The notes: generated by a model from the letters alone, not told the origin. A stretch of 64,000 bases of DNA from Aphelocoma coerulescens (GCF_041296385.1 NW_027184085.1:56015109-56079108), one strand, 5' to 3'. Positions 52,801-61,728 are shown, counted from the first letter of the stretch. Numbers and translations: made by a program.

Positions 52801-53850
52801 ATTATGAATGTGTGTCATGGCATTTTTTCAAATTTCACTTGTAGATTTGGACTAGTAATGATCAAAAGACAGCTAGAGTAGGTGGTAGCCTGGAGGACAA
52901 TGGTGTTCACACACACTTTCAAAGAAACCATGTACTTTATAATTTTTCCTCCTTCTTTCTAGTTCTCAGTTATAATGAGGGTGTGAAATAAAGAATTGGG
53001 GAAAGATAGCTCAGTCTGGTAAATTATTGACAGCTAAATAAATACCTCGTATTGATTACTCTACACTAATTATTAAAACTATTTAGTCACAGTGAAAGTA
53101 GTTTAGGCTGTGGTTTTCCTTCAGGGTTTTCAGATGATGCATGCGCTACAAACATGTGGGCCATTAACCGTTTTATAATTGGAAGAGAACTGATTTACAG
53201 AACAGACCTTTTTACATGAGTCCTTTTCACAGTTTTGCTCCTGAACTGAATACAGTTCTCTGAACTGTGGCAAATATCAGACATCTGAAAAGAGATTCTC
53301 CTGTCATGCTTTGAGTCTGCATAGCCAAGAAATATCTTATTTTACTTTCCTTCAAGATCAATTTCAGTGTCTTCCTTGTTGTTCAGTCCATCCAGGTGTG
53401 ATCTATTTTTACTCTTTATTTGGAGTTTGGTTCACTACATGGTTTATTCTGGTTGTTCATCATGTGCTTCTTGCACATTCACTTGGTGGGGCACAAAGTT
53501 TTGTGACATAAAAACTATTAAGTCAGTTTGTGACTGCAGAGTAGTAGTACGGATGCAACAAGGCTGGCAGGATATAGAATTATGCAGATTCACAGATGAG
53601 TGCAGTGTGAAGCAGAAGTCCTTCTGCATAAACTTTTCTCCTCAGAATTTGATGAACACTACACTTTGCTGATTATCAGAGCATGTATGTCACAGAAATG
53701 TCAAAGCAATGTGTTTAGCCTATGACTAGGTTGCTGTGGTTCACTTCAGAATACACAATAAGATTTGAGAGTTACTGAAAGAGGATAAACCTTAAGTGAA
53801 AAAATTTTGGAGACTCCCATTTTCATTGGTTAGTCCTCAAATCTGAGCCT
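49813..53850. other. Non-coding host DNA upstream of the provirus
   Basis: AT-rich sequence with a pyrimidine-rich run at 51648-51676 (TTC words and T11). No exon, RNA gene or known repeat is recognisable. Overlapping frames near 51755-52115 and 53311-53672 on both strands have no domain. Confidence 0.5.
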
Positions 53851-53854
53851 TTAT
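53851..53854. repeat. Target-site duplication, left copy (TTAT)
   Basis: TTAT immediately precedes the first TG of the 5' LTR and recurs directly after the CA end of the 3' LTR (63249-63252). A 4-bp duplication is usual for gammaretrovirus-like integrases. The match is short, so chance is possible. Confidence 0.6.
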
Positions 53855-54247
53855 TGAAACATAGATTTAGAAGAAACATAAAGATTTTAGTTATAGGCTA
53901 GCTGTGTTGAAATTAGTTAGAATAGGAAGGAATTTGGGCTCAGCTAGAGTTAATTAAAATAGTTAAGAGAGCTGGACCTGAAATGGGTTTTAAGGTGTTA
54001 GTAGCTGATTACCAAATTACTGATGATCTGTCATTTGCATGTTTGCTTAGCTGTGCTTAGAATGAGGAGTAGAAACATTGATAAGTCGGTGTAGGGAACA
54101 AGGCCAATTACCAATTTCCTCCCTTGGTGGGAACCCGTTCAAAAGTCATGCAAGAGGAAACTTAGAGGTCACTAAAGTAACTAGGATTGTTAAAGTTCAG
54201 AGAGGCAAAAAGGTCAAAATGAGGAAGATGAGTTACTTCATCTTTTT

Positions 54248-54285
54248 AAGACCACTGACCCAATTCAAGACCACCGACTCAATTC
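54248..54285 (+). promoter_or_regulatory. U3 tandem direct repeat, candidate enhancer
   Basis: Two adjacent 19-bp units, AAGACCACTGACCCAATTC and AAGACCACCGACTCAATTC. The same pair occurs in the 3' LTR at 62922-62959. Each unit contains ACCAC, a core similar to Runx-type sites found in some gammaretroviral enhancers; binding is inference only. Confidence 0.5.
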
Positions 54286-54402
54286 AGAACACACACTGCG
54301 CATGCTTAATGACATGTAAGCTCATTTCCATACGAAGCGGAGAACGGGAGGTGTTAATGTTATGAATATGCATTTGTATTTTGGATATTCATAATTTTTG
54401 TA

Positions 54403-54411
54403 AATAAAAAG
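54403..54411 (+). promoter_or_regulatory. Core promoter (TATA-equivalent) of 5' LTR
   Basis: AATAAAAAG, about 73 bp before the polyadenylation signal. Gammaretroviral LTRs often use an AATAAAA-type TATA box at this position. Transcription would start about 25-30 bp downstream, near 54430. The 3' LTR has the same element at 63077-63085. Confidence 0.6.
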
Positions 54412-54475
54412 CTTTGCGTTTGCTTGGATCGGGCCCTGTGTCTTAGGGAGCTATCCCACGCAGTGCCTGGCACCA

Positions 54476-54481
54476 AATAAA
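54476..54481 (+). terminator. Polyadenylation signal in 5' LTR
   Basis: AATAAA within 'ccaaataaaacatgg'. It is duplicated in the 3' LTR (63151-63156), where it would be the one used. Its position downstream of the TATA-equivalent fits an R-region signal. Confidence 0.65.
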
Positions 54482-54572
54482 ACATGGACTTTCTAACTCT
54501 AAACTGTTAGAGAGTTTTAGTCCGTCTCAGTTGGATATCGATATTAGATCAATATTCATATTTTGGCAACTC

Positions 54573-54590
54573 TGGTGGGACCCTGCTCTA
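54573..54590 (+). other. Probable primer-binding site
   Basis: TGGTGGGACCCTGCTCTA follows the LTR end and begins TGG, as required for pairing with the CCA end of a tRNA. I cannot match it with confidence to the common retroviral primers (Pro, Lys, Glu, Gln), so the primer tRNA is unassigned. The first T overlaps the uncertain end of U5. Confidence 0.45.
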
Positions 54591-56277
54591 TCTGGCCAAC
54601 GGGCCAGGGGTCTGGGGACACCCCTCAGGCACCCGCCCCACATTTTTGGGGAGCGGGGGCTCCTTGATCCTCTGACACCCCGGGGAGAGACCAGAACCTG
54701 CTGGAACCATAGACAAAGAGGTATGTTTTAAAATTAAAGGGCTACCTTAAAAAGGCAGCTTGTAAGACACAGCGGGACACCCTGTACAAAGCGGAAGCGA
54801 GAGTTTGGGAGAGTTTGGTTGTAAGTGTCTGCAGAAAGTATAGTAATTTTTTTAACTGAGCGGGTAACGGCTCCAAAGGTTCACCTGCCGCAAGGGGAGT
54901 AGAGCTGCCTCTGTTTCCCAGGGAGGGGAACGAGGTACAGGGGCGCTGCTTTGGTTTCTTGTGGAGGAGAGCTGGGCGTGCAGTGTGGGTGGCCGTGCGG
55001 CACGTGTGGCTGCGGAGTTCAAGTGGCTGCAAGAACTCCGGCTTGGTTCGCTCCCGTAGAGGGGAGTGAGGACCACGTGGTTGCACACCGGAGGAGTACG
55101 GATGGTAGCGGCTGGAGCGCCATCAGTTCCGGTCCAGTCAGTGGCTTAAAAGCAGCATTGGCTTGTAGTTTTGGATACGAGTGGTGAACAGAGAGAGAGA
55201 CTAACTTTATTTTGAGTGCTGTGCGCATGCGTTAGAGACGCACCAGAGGTCTACAGGGACCTCTTTGGGTCAAAGAGTAGGGACCCCCGAGGCTGCACAA
55301 ACGGTGTATGGGTATGGTGGCTGGGTTATGCCAAAAGGAACTGTGAATTAACAAACAGTGTGTTGTGTGTGTGTGTTTAGTTTGTGAGAGTTTGTATTGT
55401 ATGTGTTTTGATTTGTGTGTATTTGGAGCAGATTAGCCATGTATTTGTGTGAAAAAGTTATAAAAGTCTGTGTTTAGTGGAGTTGGTGGAAGGATTTTTG
55501 TGCTTGAGAAAGTGAAGAGATTTTTTTGTGTCTAGAGAGTGGGTTGCAAGAAAAGAATTTAGTGTGCGTGAGCTTTAAGTTGTGTGAATGGTGGTGGTGA
55601 AATTTGGTTAAGGTATTGGTGAAAAAGTGGTAATTGTGTGTTTAAAAGTTGTTAAATTTGTGTTTAAAGGAGCAAGCGGAGCTAGTCTGAAACTATGCCC
55701 GGCGTCACTGTGGCAACTGGTGGAGTGATTTGAGTTTGTAGCTTTGGATTTTTGTTTTGTAAGTTTTTAGTATATTTTGAAAAGTTTGATTGCAAGTGAG
55801 TTTACATTTGGTAGTTTGGTGCGGGCTAACATCCAGACCAAGGGCTAATAATTTTAACCTTAGCGGGGAGGCAGAGCAGCGTAGCGTGTAGTGCGGGTCC
55901 AAGGCTAAACCCCCCACTCGCTCAGCAGCGCAAGCGAAGCAGGAGGGGCTAAAGCCCCCCCCTCAGCAGAGTGAGTGAGTGAGGCGGCGGCACAAGCTGT
56001 AACTCGCCAGCTTGCCAGAGTTTAGTGTAGACTTGCGAAACCCCAGCAGAATGTTTGCTCGGGGTTGCGAAAGGCTTGTGGTGGGTTTTATAAGTTAAAA
56101 ATTGTTGGTATAATTGCTTTGAGCGAATTGTTTTAAGCATTTGAATACGTGGAGTGAGTTTTATGTGCTGTGTGAATTTGTTTTAGATTTTAATAAAAAG
56201 GAGGGGTTTTTTTGAGTGGTAGAGTGTGTGAGTGTGTTGTGAATTTTATTAACAACCTTTTTTTGTGAACTTTAAAA
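54591..56277 (+). other. Long untranslated leader of the provirus
   Basis: About 1.7 kb between the primer-binding site and the first gag ATG. It has a good 5' splice-site match, AAGAG/GTATGT, at 54720/54721. The first part (54740-55330) is GC-richer, with many short frames on both strands. From about 55350 to 55850 the plus strand is dominated by G and T (repeated GTGTGTG, TTTGTG words) with little C. A second GC-richer block (about 55850-56060) contains repeats of 'gtgagtgagtgaggcgg'-like words. No protein can be supported. Such a leader would hold packaging and dimerisation signals, but none can be pinned down here. Confidence 0.6.
54721..54726 (+). promoter_or_regulatory. Candidate 5' splice donor in the leader
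   Basis: GTATGT preceded by AAGAG, close to the vertebrate consensus and placed about 150 bp after the LTR, where a retroviral donor for env mRNA is expected. Confidence 0.45.
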
Positions 56278-56517
56278 ATGGGGGCAAACAAAAGCAACGA
56301 GGTTCCTAAGAGTAGCCCCCTGGGATGTGTTTTGACACACTGGAAAAAGATGGTGAATCATAGTGGTGCAGAGACTAAGAAAGAGCTTATTATATTATGC
56401 ACCCAATGGTGGCCGCTTTATAAACTGGAAGGGGGTGCACAGTGGCTGCCTTTTGGTACACTGGATTATGAAACATTACTGCAACTAATGCTTTTTCTTA
56501 GACATGAGCAAAAATGA
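56278..56517 (+). pseudogene. gag: gag, matrix part (truncated)
   Basis: Starts with ATG in an AAAATGG context. Glycine at position 2 suggests N-terminal myristoylation, as for retroviral matrix proteins that bind the plasma membrane. The SPLGCVLTHW block near residues 14-23 and a later WP.YKL block are of gammaretroviral matrix type. The frame is closed by TGA at 56515-56517 after 79 codons, and related sequence continues past it to a second TGA at 56554-56556. Between there and 56608 the coding signal moves to another frame (from frame 1 to frame 0). As it stands only a 79-residue matrix fragment could be made. Confidence 0.8.
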
Positions 56518-56579
56518 TCAGAGATTGTTTATGCAGAATTATTTTTTGCTCTTTGAAATCAACCTGAGAGACAAAAAGA

Positions 56580-57326
56580 GTGTGGGTCAGACCACCCTCT
56601 AATCCCTTAGTATTGGCTTTTGGAAAGGATAACAAAGTTAATAATGAAAAACCTAAGCGATGTTGCGGTGCATGTTCAATAAACCAGAGATGTACCCATC
56701 CCGACAAGGTATATCAGGTTTCTGCCCAAGAACAAGAAGTGGCAGATCTACTTAAGTCACCCCCTAAAAAGGGAGATGGGGGAGGGGTCGCAGGTGATAC
56801 AGAATCAGAGTTACCATCATCTCCATCCCTGAACCCCACTCCACTTTCTATTTCATCGCCCTCTGGGAAATCGATAACAACTAACCTGTACCCACCTTTA
56901 CCAAGTAGTGACAGCAAAGAGGATGAACCACCCTCCCCACAGGGTCCTATAACATTAAGGACCCAGGGGCGAACTAAAAGAAATATACAAGCACCGTTAA
57001 GGGAAGCAGTAAATCATGAAGGGATTCCTACATTAGTTAAAATCCCCTTTTCTATTATAGATATAGAAGCCTGGGAAAAAGTGGCCAGAAATTACCGTAG
57101 TGACCCAATAGGGGCTGCTAAGAAATTTAAATTTATGGTACAGCAACACAATCCTGATTGGGCTGATATTCAGCTACTGCTTGATTCTCTAACTGAATCA
57201 GAAAAGCAGTTAGTTATAAAGACAGCTGCGAATATGGCTGAGGATGATTGCAGGATAACACAGGAGGATGTTAAAAAGGTACTTCCTCTTCAGGATCCAG
57301 AGTGGGGCCCTAATGAGCCAGATTAA
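56580..57326 (+). pseudogene. gag: gag, middle part: linker and N-terminal capsid
   Basis: An open frame without its own proper start; it is the continuation of gag after a frameshift. The first 130 residues or so are rich in Pro, Ser and Lys, with a CCGAC Cys cluster near residue 30 and a PPLPSS run, like the p12-type linker of gammaretroviruses. Capsid begins near residue 150 with VKIPFSIIDIEAW, the conserved entry to the capsid N-terminal domain, and continues with NPDWADIQ.LLDSL. It is stopped by TAA at 57324-57326, inside capsid; the same frame remains open just after it. Confidence 0.85.
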
Positions 57327-57767
57327 ATGGCACAGTTAAAAAGGTACTGGGGATTCATAATAAAAGGGCTAGAAAGAGCAATCCCTAAAGCCATAGACTG
57401 GTCAGCCCTGTATGCTGTTAAGCAGGGTCCCTCTCAAACACCTTCTGAACTTTTAGACAACTTGCAAGATGCAATGCATCGCCATGCCACCTTGGATCCT
57501 GGATCGGAAGAAGGAGTGCAGCAATTGGTAAATTTATTTTTAGGACAATCCACAGGAGACATCCAGCAGAAGCTTCAGAAGATGCAAGGTCCAACAATCC
57601 AGAATCTAGAGACCTTGCTTGATGTGGCATGGAGAGTTTATAGCAATCGGAAAGAGGGATACAAACAGGGGATGCAAAAATTAATAAGGGTGAGAAGAAG
57701 AAGAAGAAGAAGAAGAAGAAGAAGAAGAAGAAGAAGAAGAAGAAGAAGAAGAAGAAGGAAGACGTGA
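57327..57767 (+). pseudogene. gag: gag, C-terminal capsid ending in a poly-arginine run
   Basis: In the same frame as the preceding segment, just past its TAA. It has the gammaretroviral capsid C-terminal domain with the major homology-like stretch: a KAIDWSALYAVKQGP block (residues 22-36), a TLDPGSEEG block (residues 55-63) and an NLFLGQS block (residues 69-75), followed by a charged helix. From codon 123 the frame enters a (GAA)21 microsatellite, read as 21 AGA codons plus AGG, that is 22 arginines, then stops at 57765-57767. The microsatellite lies at the capsid/nucleocapsid border and moves the frame. Confidence 0.85.
57694..57756 (+). repeat. (GAA)21 microsatellite within gag
   Basis: Twenty-one uninterrupted GAA units, bounded by GTGA on the left and GGAAGACG on the right. 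In the capsid frame it reads poly-Arg; in the frame used by the downstream nucleocapsid it reads poly-Glu. Its purity implies recent expansion. Confidence 0.95.
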
Positions 57768-57895
57768 GCAAGGTCCACCAAGACAAGGACCACCCCAGCT
57801 GGGAAGAGACCAGTGTACCTTACGCAAAACCCCCCCAGACACTGGAAAAACCAGTGCCCAGAAAGAAGAAAGGGTGATGAAAAAAAGGAAATATG
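57758..57895 (+). pseudogene. gag: gag, nucleocapsid remnant with broken zinc knuckle
   Basis: After the microsatellite the nucleocapsid signal appears in frame 1: a basic, Gly/Pro-rich stretch (GPPRQGPPQLGRDQ), then Cys at 57814. A single CCHC knuckle, the RNA-binding motif of gammaretroviral nucleocapsid, is expected here. The second Cys position is CGC (Arg) at 57823-57825. A C7 run (57830-57836) shifts the frame before the HW.NQC half (His at 57840, last Cys at 57855). The knuckle therefore cannot fold. The remainder is Lys/Glu-rich. Confidence 0.75.
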
Positions 57896-57944
57896 ACCAG
57901 AGAGGTGCAGGGGTGGTTGCTCATGTAAAAGAAGACTGGGCCCT

Positions 57945-58244
57945 ACCCTAGGGGACCCTCTGGTTATAGTTAAACTAGGGAACAAAGAAAAGAAAGTGGA
58001 CTTTTTAGTAGATACAGGAGCAACATATTCAGTGTTGAATAAAGCTTTGACACCTATATCAAGTGATTATGTTGTAGTGACAGGGGCAACTGGCCAATCT
58101 GAAAAGACATACTTTTGTAAACCACTGAAATATAAGTTGGGAAAACAGTGGGGAATTCACCGATTTTTATATATGCCTAATGCTCCATCTGCACTTTCGG
58201 GCAGAGATCTGCTAGAGCAGCTTGAGGCAAAAATAATATTTTAA
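57945..58244 (+). pseudogene. pro: Retroviral aspartic protease
   Basis: Frame 0, beginning around TLGDPLV. The active-site loop VDTGA (Asp at 58011) followed by TYSVLN is typical of gammaretroviral proteases. A flap-like VTGATGQ block follows near 58080, and the C-terminal GRDLLEQL block near 58200 is the usual Gly-Arg-Asp helix. The segment ends at TAA 58242-58244, in the same frame as the following pol segment, so the stop interrupts pro-pol. How gag joins it (readthrough in gammaretroviruses) cannot be read: an upstream frame ends at TAG near 57949, and the gag frames around it are already shifted. Confidence 0.85.
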
Positions 58245-58259
58245 AATGGGGAAATCAGT

Positions 58260-58688
58260 TTGGCAGTAAAAGACCAAAAATATATAGAGTTGCTGAGCCT
58301 AATGCTAATAACCAAAGAAACTGAAATAGTGAATGAAGAAGAAATTATTAAGAAGATAATGGATCAAGTATTCCCTGGAGTGTGGGCCTCTGGTACCCCA
58401 GGGAGGGCAAAGAATGCCCTGCCAATTCAAATCAATATTAAAGAAGGGAAACGGCCCATAAGAGCCAAGCAATATCCCTTGAAAAGGGAAAACAGAGAAG
58501 GGATCAGGCCAATTATTGAGAGCTTTTTGCAAATTGGATTGTTAAGGGAGTGTCAATCTGATTTTAATACTCCTATTTTACCCGTGAAGAAACCTGATGC
58601 ATCATACAGGTTAGTACAAGATTTGAGGGCAGTCAATAAAGTGACTGAGGCTTTATACCCAGTGGTTGCTAACCTTACACCTTGTTAA
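58260..58688 (+). pseudogene. pol: Reverse transcriptase, fingers part
   Basis: Same frame as protease, after its TAA. It contains the N-terminal RT features: a PIRAKQYP block, a 'LRECQSDFNTPILPV' block with the KKPD turn, and YRLVQDLRAVN (residues 116-126), the conserved entry of the fingers domain. It closes with TAA at 58686-58688. Length and motifs correspond to the first third of gammaretroviral RT. Confidence 0.88.
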
Positions 58689-58787
58689 CTCATTTAACAC
58701 CTGAACCTGGTTTAGTGTTTTAGATTTGAAGGACGCTTTCTTTTGCCTCCGTCTCCATGAAGCCAGCCAGAAAATTTTTGCATTTGC
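58689..58787 (+). pseudogene. pol: RT segment with scrambled frame (first catalytic Asp region)
   Basis: About 100 bp where the RT signal moves through different frames: a LTHLTPE block, then a VLDLKDAFF block carrying the first catalytic Asp, and an HEASQKIFAF block, before returning to frame 0 near 58790. At least two indels and several stops are needed to explain it. The palm domain is thus broken at its first metal-binding Asp. Confidence 0.75.
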
Positions 58788-59630
58788 GTGGGAGAACCCA
58801 AGAGTGGATGCAAAACTCAACTCACATGGTGTGTATTACCCCAAGGGTACAAGAACTCTCCTACTATATTTGGAGAACAGCTTGCAAAGGATCTAGAATC
58901 CTGGGAACCCCCACCAGGAGGAGGACAGCTGCTTCAGTATGTGGATGACCTTTTGGTAGCCACCCAGACCCAAGAGGCATGTATGAACTGGATGGTAAGC
59001 CTCTTAAACTTTTTAGGCTTGCAAGGGTATTGGGTGTCCCAAAAGAAGGCCCAGATAGTAAAGCAAACAGTCATTTACCTGATCTATGAAATAAGTGCTG
59101 GACAAAGAACCCTGGGACAAGAGCACAAAGAAGCAATATGTGAGACCCCGAAACCCCAGACAGCAAAAGAGCTGAGAACTTTTCTAGGTATGACAGGGTG
59201 GTGCAGACTGTGGATTAATGATTATGGATTGCTTGCTAAACCTTTATATGCATTGATTATGGAAGGAAACAAGAGCCTGCAGTGGACAAAGGAAGCAACA
59301 CAGGCTTTCAGCCAACTAAAGAAGGCCCTCATGTCAGCTCCAGCCCTGAGACTTCCAGACGTGAGTAAACCATTCTTTTTGTTTTCTCATGAAAAGCAAG
59401 GGATTGCCTTGGGAATACTGGCACAAGACTTGGGCCCATATTGGAGGGCAGTAGACTACCTTTCCAAACAGCTGGATGCAGCAGCCAAGGGATGGCCAGG
59501 GTGCCTCAGAGCCATTGCAGCAGTAGCAATAAACATCCAAGAGGCACGCAAATTCACCCTGGGCCAGAAAATGACTGTGCTAGTGTCTCATACAGTATCT
59601 GCAGTCCTGGAGGTGAAAGGGGGCCATTAG
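58788..59630 (+). pseudogene. pol: Reverse transcriptase palm, thumb and connection
   Basis: Open for 280 codons in frame 0. It has the LPQGYKNSPTIF block (residues 14-25) and YVDD at 58938-58949 (residues 51-54), the polymerase active site with Val in the second position as in gammaretroviruses. It continues with the 'FLGLQGYWVS' thumb region, an LRTFLGMTGWCRLWI block and an F..SHEKQGIALGIL connection block. It ends at TAG 59628-59630 in a GGH-stop context where family members have Trp; TGG to TAG would be one G-to-A change. This is the longest open frame in the provirus. Confidence 0.9.
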
Positions 59631-59915
59631 TTCTCCCCTCAGAGATTCCTGAAGTACCAGGCCATACTGGTAGAACAAGATGATGTTGAAATTGTGGTGA
59701 TTAACATTGTGAACCCAGCTTCATTCCTCAGTGGGAATCCGGGAGAACCGGTGATCCATGACTGCTGGGAGACCATTGAGGCCACTTACTCCAGTCTCCC
59801 AGATCTGAAGGACACTCCTCTCGAGGGTGCTGAGACCTGGTTCACTGATGGAAGCAGTTATGATATCAGTGGAAAAGACATGCTGGGTATGCCGTTACCA
59901 CCAGCCGAGAGGTAA
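59631..59915 (+). pseudogene. pol: RT connection to RNase H start
   Basis: The same frame (0) continues after the TAG through a QRFLKYQAILVEQDD block. It reaches the RNase H start TWFTDGSSY, whose Asp codon at 59847 is the first catalytic acidic residue. Near 59870-59880, in an AAAA run, the coding signal shifts to frame 2, and frame 0 closes at TAA 59913-59915. Confidence 0.85.
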
Positions 59916-60655
59916 TAGAGTCTGGACCATTGCCAACAAACACCTCTGCACAAAAGGCTGAAATAATTGCTCTAACCCGAGCCTTAGAATTGGCAAAAAG
60001 AAAGAAGATTAATATTTATACTGATTCAAGGTATGCATTTGGGGTGGTTCATGCACATGGAGCCATTTGGAAGGAGAGAGGACTGTTAAACTCACAAGGG
60101 AAGAGTATCGAGCATGCACCAGAAATACTGAAGTTATTGGACACAGTTCAGTTACCTGGGAAGGTAGCTATCATGCACATTAAAGCACACCAAAAAGTGA
60201 GTTCTGAATTGGAAGAGGGAAATATGCTGGTGGACAGAGAGGCAAAAGACGCAGCCAAAGGTGAAGTACCCAATGAAAAGGTAGAGGCAACATTAATACC
60301 AGATGGAAAGATTTGCCTTGAAGGTAGGCCAGAATACAACAGGAAAGATAAGAAACTTATAAAAAAGGAAAATGCAACTTATAATCAGGAGGGATGGGCT
60401 GTAACTAAGGATAACAAGCTTATAGTACCTTCTTATTTGTTGTGGTCACTGGTGCAGAAAGAACATGAGAAAACACATTGGGGAATGGATACTTTGTACA
60501 GTTATTTGAAAGACAGGATTACGGCTAGGAGATTGCAAGGTGCAGTGATACAAGTAACTTGCCAGTGTGGTCTTTGCTTCCGAACTAATCCTAAGAATAT
60601 TCCAAAACCTAAAGTTGGACAAACTGGGAAAGGCTGCGGACCTGGGCAACAGTGA
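59916..60655 (+). pseudogene. pol: RNase H and zinc-binding N-terminus of integrase
   Basis: Frame 2. RNase H supplies the remaining acidic residues: Glu at 59960 (QKAEIIAL), Asp at 60023 (YTDSRYAF) and Asp at 60233 (DREAK). This is the gammaretroviral type with a complete C-helix region. Integrase begins after a linker and keeps its HHCC zinc site: His at 60464 and 60476 (HEKTH) and Cys at 60566 and 60575 (CGLC). It stops at TGA 60653-60655, just before the catalytic core, where Trp is usual. Confidence 0.88.
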
Positions 60656-61471
60656 CAAATTGATTTTACAGAATTACCCAGAAAAGGGGCGTATTGATAC
60701 CTATTGGTATTAACAGATACCTTTTCAGGATGGCCAGAAGCCGTCCCCACTAGGACAGCTAAAGCACGAGAAGTGACCAAAGTGCTGTTGCAAGAAATAA
60801 TACCCCGCTTTGGAGTTCCAGCCACTACGTCTTCAGATAGAGGACCACATTTTATTTCAAAAATTGTGCAACAAATCAGTCACCACCTGGGAATAGATTG
60901 GGAGTTACATACTCGATATAACCCTCAGTCTAGTGGCCAGGTAGAAAAGATGAACCATTTGATTAAGCAACAAATTATAAGCTTGGGACAAGAAGCAAAT
61001 ATGCCCTGGCCCCAGACTCTCCCATTGGCACTAGTGCGAATTCGAACAAAACCCAGAACAAAGGAAAAGTTAAGTCCATTTGAAATTTTATATGGGAGGC
61101 CATATGTGGTTCAGGAGGGAACTTCACCCATTCAGGTGGGACAGGAAAGCCTGCACAGATATATGGTGGCCTTGAATAAAGAACTCCGAGAAATTGAAAC
61201 ATATCTGTCTGGGGCCCAAAGCAGAGAATTAGATGGGCCAGTACATGATGGAGATTATGTGTATGTTGAGTCTTTTGCAGAGAAGACTTTGGAACCGCAG
61301 TGGGAAGGACCGTTCCAGGTGCTCCTCACCACCTTCACTGCAATCAAGATCAAAGAGCAGAAGGCCTGGATTCATCACTCCTGGCTGAAGAAAGCCCCTG
61401 AGGGAGTTTGGGAGGTAATGCCAGGCGATGTCAAACTGAAGCTGAAGCTGACCCGAAAAGGCGATGGATGA
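60656..61471 (+). pseudogene. pol: Integrase catalytic core and C-terminal domain
   Basis: Continues in frame 2 past the TGA and past a second TGA at 60695-60697. The catalytic D,D-35-E triad is intact: Asp at 60662 (QIDFTE), Asp at 60836 (SDRGPHF) and Glu at 60944 (GQVEKMN), with 35 residues between the last two. The C-terminal part has the [11 protein letters not shown] block of the GPY/F type characteristic of gammaretroviruses and related elements. The pol stop TGA at 61469-61471 overlaps the env ATG (61468-61470). In life integrase joins viral DNA to the host genome; here two stops prevent its production. Confidence 0.9.
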
Positions 61472-61728
61472 ATTCAGTTATGATGGACATTATGTGGAAA
61501 GTTGGGACTTTACTAATTATTCTTACAGTCGTATTAAGAGTTAAAGCAGTACCACGCCAGTCTAAAGCAACTGAAATATACCGATGCCAGGGGAAGGCAT
61601 ATGATCCTCACTTTCGGAGGTTTGAACAAAATGCTCAGTCACAAATGCAAGCCTGTGGGAAGGAAGCGATGTTTGAAGATGTGAATATGCATTTGTGCAG
61701 AATAGGTTTCATTACCATCCGCCCATGA
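61468..61728 (+). pseudogene. env: env, signal peptide and start of surface subunit
   Basis: ATG at 61468 overlaps the pol stop. The first 31 residues are a good signal peptide: a short polar/basic start (MWK), a hydrophobic core (TLLIILTVVL) and a likely cleavage after KA. The following about 55 residues are polar with four Cys. The frame stops at TGA 61726-61728 and again at 61768-61770, while related coding sequence probably continues through both. A strong splice-acceptor-like run ('attattcttacag', ending at 61528) lies inside the signal peptide region and may be chance. Confidence 0.75.

Larger units (their letters stand above)
53855..54572 (+). repeat. 5' LTR of the provirus
   Basis: It begins TGAAACATAG and ends near 'ttttggcaactc'; the right edge is uncertain by about 5 bp because the last bases differ from the 3' LTR. 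U3 carries a pair of 19-bp direct repeats (54248-54266 and 54267-54285, two mismatches), a common arrangement for gammaretroviral enhancers. AATAAAAAG at 54403-54411 sits where the TATA-equivalent belongs, and AATAAA at 54476-54481 is the polyadenylation signal. A CTCTAA-ACTG-TTAGAG hairpin follows at 54497-54512 and a perfect palindrome ATATCGATAT at 54535-54544. A GTTA duplication near 53913 is absent from the 3' copy. An open frame crossing it (54078-54365) is not a gene; its near-identical twin is in the 3' LTR. Confidence 0.93.

Noticed and set aside
54078..54365. 95-codon plus-strand frame, with a near-identical copy at 62752-63039
   Set aside because: The duplication is explained by the two LTRs; it is U3 sequence and not a gene.
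54742..55228. Several open frames on both strands in the proviral leader
   Set aside because: Mutually overlapping, no domain, in the GC-richer untranslated leader.
57418..57985. Minus-strand frames with poly-Phe or poly-Leu
   Set aside because: These are the reverse strand of the GAA microsatellite and gag.
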